A program made the position numbers and the translations under genes. A model generated the notes under the pieces. That model saw nothing but the letters and a program-made list of their open reading frames with translations, was not told the DNA's origin and made no database searches. A stretch of 64,000 nucleotides of DNA from Nematopogon swammerdamellus (Eukaryota; Arthropoda; Insecta; Lepidoptera; Adelidae): NCBI GenBank assembly GCA_946902875.1, contig OX336337.1, forward strand, positions 4,526,001 to 4,590,000, read 5' to 3'. Positions 63,056-64,000 of this stretch are shown here, in pieces (the stretch's first letter is position 1; every line of letters begins with the position of its first letter).

Positions 63056-63437
63056 TGAACTCTGTGAAGTATAAGCCTGAATAGAACTCCGTTTTCTATT
63101 CAATACGGCCAAAAACCCCAACGTTTGCTATTCACACAAGCAATTTCACTTTATGAATTGCCTTGATTTATAGTAATTTTCGCATTTGACGTATCGATGT
63201 GAAAACGCTCTTTGTAAAAATTTTATAAAACGCTAAATTAAGCGTTGCGTCGTCGCGACGCCCTCGTCGACGGGTCTCGGCGACGCCGACGCGCCGGAGG
63301 CGGCGGGGGCGCCGCCGCTTGAGTGCAAACACCTACAACGTGCAAGTAAGTTATATGTACTTTTGAGAGGCAGAGCAAGATTGCGCTCTATATGACTTAG
63401 GAATTCAATTTCAAATGCCTCAGTGTTTGCGTCGTTA
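63056..63437. other. CpG-rich patch
   Basis: 63236-63322 is dense in CGACG/GCGCC words (GTCGTCGCGACGCCCTCGTC). No ORF. The rest is unassigned. Confidence 0.4.
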
Positions 63438-63480
63438 AGTTTTGTTTTATGTAAACTAACATGGGTGGCTGTGCCGACTT
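63438..63480 (-). mobile_element. LINE LB 3' terminus scrap
   Basis: TTTTATGTAAACTAACATGG then GTGGCTGTGCCGAC. 63515-63550 carries the AAGAAGC...CTTCGCAGGGC motif also at 8360 and 44857; 63600-63625 is a poly-C run. Confidence 0.7.
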
Positions 63481-63737
63481 GTCACAATTTGCTCTTGTTG
63501 TTTGTTCGATCAAACCCACGAAGAAGCTGCGGCAAGAAGCTTCGCAGGGCATTTTTTGACGAGAACTCGAAGAACGTCTTACGCTTCGCAACAAGGCTGC
63601 CGCCCCCCCCCCCCCCTCCCCGCCCCTATTGCGAATGCCAAACTATGCAACCTACAAACGTGAACACTAGCACCCCTTACAGACCCATCCGGCGACTACA
63701 CAAAGCCGTAACTTTGATACTTAATTTGTAGTTTAGG

Positions 63738-63868
63738 GATTTTTTTGAAGTGAAAACTTCTTCGTCAGCGTCATTTTTAAAATGAAACCTTAAGTCATTG
63801 CATTAAGGGTTAAGTTAGGGTGGCACGGGATCTGCCGGCACTCCCGGAGTGCAACTGTTAAGTAGGGT
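63738..63868 (-). repeat. RG element, short form
   Basis: Minus strand TTGCACTCCGGGAGTGCCGG, then AACCCTTAATGCAATGACTT and GAAGTTTTCACTTCA. Confidence 0.7.
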
Positions 63869-64000
63869 TCGGTAACACGTTTATGTCTGTCCATTCTACT
63901 AAGTTCTGCAAAATGAATGTAGGGTTCCGTAACAAATGCATGTCTGTCCGTTCTACTAAATTTAACATTTATTTCAAAATGAATGTAGGGTTCCGTAACA
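63862..64000 (+). repeat. ~57-65 bp tandem repeat running off the window
   Basis: GTAGGGTTC(G/C)GTAACA at 63862, 63919 and 63984 with ATGTCTGTCC(A/G)TTCTACTAA between. The array is cut by the window edge. Confidence 0.75.

Overview
The window looks like nuclear DNA from a moth or butterfly (Lepidoptera), taken from a gene-poor stretch saturated with transposable elements. The evidence is repeats typical of that order: Helitron ends carrying the GCGAGCGAAGCCGCGGGC motif, MINE-type repeats with (GTCY)n tracts, RTE ends tailed with (TGA)n, and several abundant SINE-like families. No open reading frame reads as a confident host gene. Long ORFs are short and mostly lie inside repeats or read through tandem arrays. 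Coding matches are broken C-terminal pieces of retroelement proteins. Family labels used here are mine: S1 and S2 (SINEs), R3 (a repeat sharing a 5' head with S1), RG (a family with GCACTCCGGGAGTGC at one end), LA and LB (LINE 3' ends), MINE, and Helitron. All identifications are by eye; no database was searched.

Layout. 0-9 kb: retroelement 3' ends, a twin hairpin at 2.96 kb, S1 nested in S2 at 5 kb, a MINE copy and Helitron copies. 9.3-9.9 kb: a foldback element built of hairpin modules. 10-15.8 kb: S2 and RTE pieces, a ~215-bp tandem array split by S2, a TTAA-flanked MITE, Helitrons. 16-28 kb: full S2, a 136-bp hairpin, a second TTAA MITE split by S1, LINE remnants, S1 and MINE copies. 28-41 kb: two large Helitron copies (2.2 and 2.9 kb), each containing a long inverted tandem array, with an 83-bp satellite, hairpin elements and more SINEs between them. 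41-48 kb: tRNA-like SINE heads, a PIF-type MITE, and a third array-bearing Helitron holding a captured retroelement gene end. 48-60 kb: a candidate promoter, R3, S1, S2, LB and MINE copies. 60-62 kb: a 1.75-kb Transib-like element inserted in an S1 copy and itself carrying a MITE. 62-64 kb: R3, Helitron, RG and a short tandem repeat.

How the parts relate. S1 and S2 have different heads but share a central hairpin core, and both end in a 3' tail resembling that of LINE LB, so they probably use LB-type reverse transcriptase. Several insertions have an internal or paralogous empty site in this window, which fixes boundaries and relative age: S1 in a TTAA MITE, S1 in MINE, Helitron in S2, PIF MITE in Helitron, Transib-like element in S1, LB in satellite, S2 in the 215-bp array. 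The strongest novel leads are the Helitrons with giant palindromic arrays, the Transib-like element with RSS-like ends, and the modular SINEs with a tRNA/5S-like head.
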